DNA of 11,357 nt from CAZUSC01 sp964622915 (GTDB lineage Bacteria > Patescibacteriota > Andersenbacteria > UBA10190). Under the pieces are notes generated by a model. It saw only the letters and a program-made list of their open reading frames with translations, searched no databases and was not told the DNA's origin. The stretch is from the NCBI GenBank assembly GCA_964622915.1, contig CAZUSC010000061.1, positions 1-11,357 of the forward strand. Direction: 5' to 3'. How positions within the stretch are numbered: the stretch's first letter is position 1; every line of letters starts with the position of its first letter. The position numbers were made by a program, and so were the translations under genes. Below, one piece after another: positions 11,222 to 11,357 of this stretch.

Positions 11222-11223
11222 TC

Positions 11224-11357
11224 ATGTCTGGAAAAACTTACAAAGCCGTTAAAGAAAAAATGACTTCGCCCGCGCTAGGTTTGCCCGAAGCCGTTAATTT
11301 TATAAAGTCTAACGCTCGAGCCAAATTCGACGAGACGATTGATTTGCATGTCCGCCT
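11224..11357 (+). CDS. rplA: 50S ribosomal protein L1, 3' end outside the window
   Basis: L1 forms the mobile stalk of the large subunit that guides deacylated tRNA out of the E site. Only the first 44 codons are present. SGKTYKAVKEKMTSPALGLP leads into EAVNFIKSNARAKFDETIDL, which matches the L1 start (AVxxxKxxAxAKFDETVEL). The N-terminus is slightly shorter than in E. coli L1. The ATG follows a heptad array, 34 nt after rplK. The frame stays open to the window edge. Confidence 0.95.
   Translation, partial: MSGKTYKAVKEKMTSPALGLPEAVNFIKSNARAKFDETIDLHVR

Overview
The window is a stretch of bacterial chromosome dominated by conserved informational genes read left to right: the end of pheS, then pheT, gyrB, secE, nusG, rplK and the start of rplA. 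One gene of unknown function, on the opposite strand, sits between gyrB and secE. TGA is used as a stop (pheS ends in TGA and no gene carries an internal TGA), so the genetic code is standard. Compact spacing, starts without a Shine-Dalgarno sequence, AT-rich heptad repeats between genes, and a gyrB separated from dnaA/recF suggest a Patescibacteria/CPR-type genome. This assignment is inference and I cannot place it more finely.

Layout. Positions 1-3302 hold pheS-pheT, overlapping by 4 nt, which encode the two subunits of phenylalanyl-tRNA synthetase. Positions 3303-3386 form a short leader with a candidate promoter and a hairpin. Positions 3387-8567 are one 1726-codon reading frame for DNA gyrase subunit B, interrupted by two full-length inteins of 546 and 526 residues. 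Each has splicing blocks and a two-motif LAGLIDADG homing endonuclease. Removing both leaves a 654-residue GyrB of normal length. Intein 1 lies directly after the Mg-binding Asn of the ATPase N-box. Intein 2 splits the TOPRIM DxDxD metal site. Both active sites of the enzyme are therefore broken until protein splicing occurs.

Positions 8568-9013 are non-coding or nearly so, with direct repeats, hairpins, three 20-nt-spaced iteron-like repeats and a leftward terminator. Positions 9014-9643 (minus strand) encode a DUF5701-like protein with its own promoter, Shine-Dalgarno sequence and terminator, a self-contained unit unlike its neighbours. Positions 9845-11357 are the secE-nusG-rplK-rplA cluster (translocase subunit, transcription elongation factor, ribosomal proteins L11 and L1). 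Its last three genes are each preceded by a tandem array of a TTTCTAA-like heptamer ending 2-3 nt before the ATG.

The items most worth following up are the paired active-site inteins (with unusual splice-junction residues in intein 2), the heptad-repeat leaders that replace Shine-Dalgarno sites, and the 20-nt iterons.
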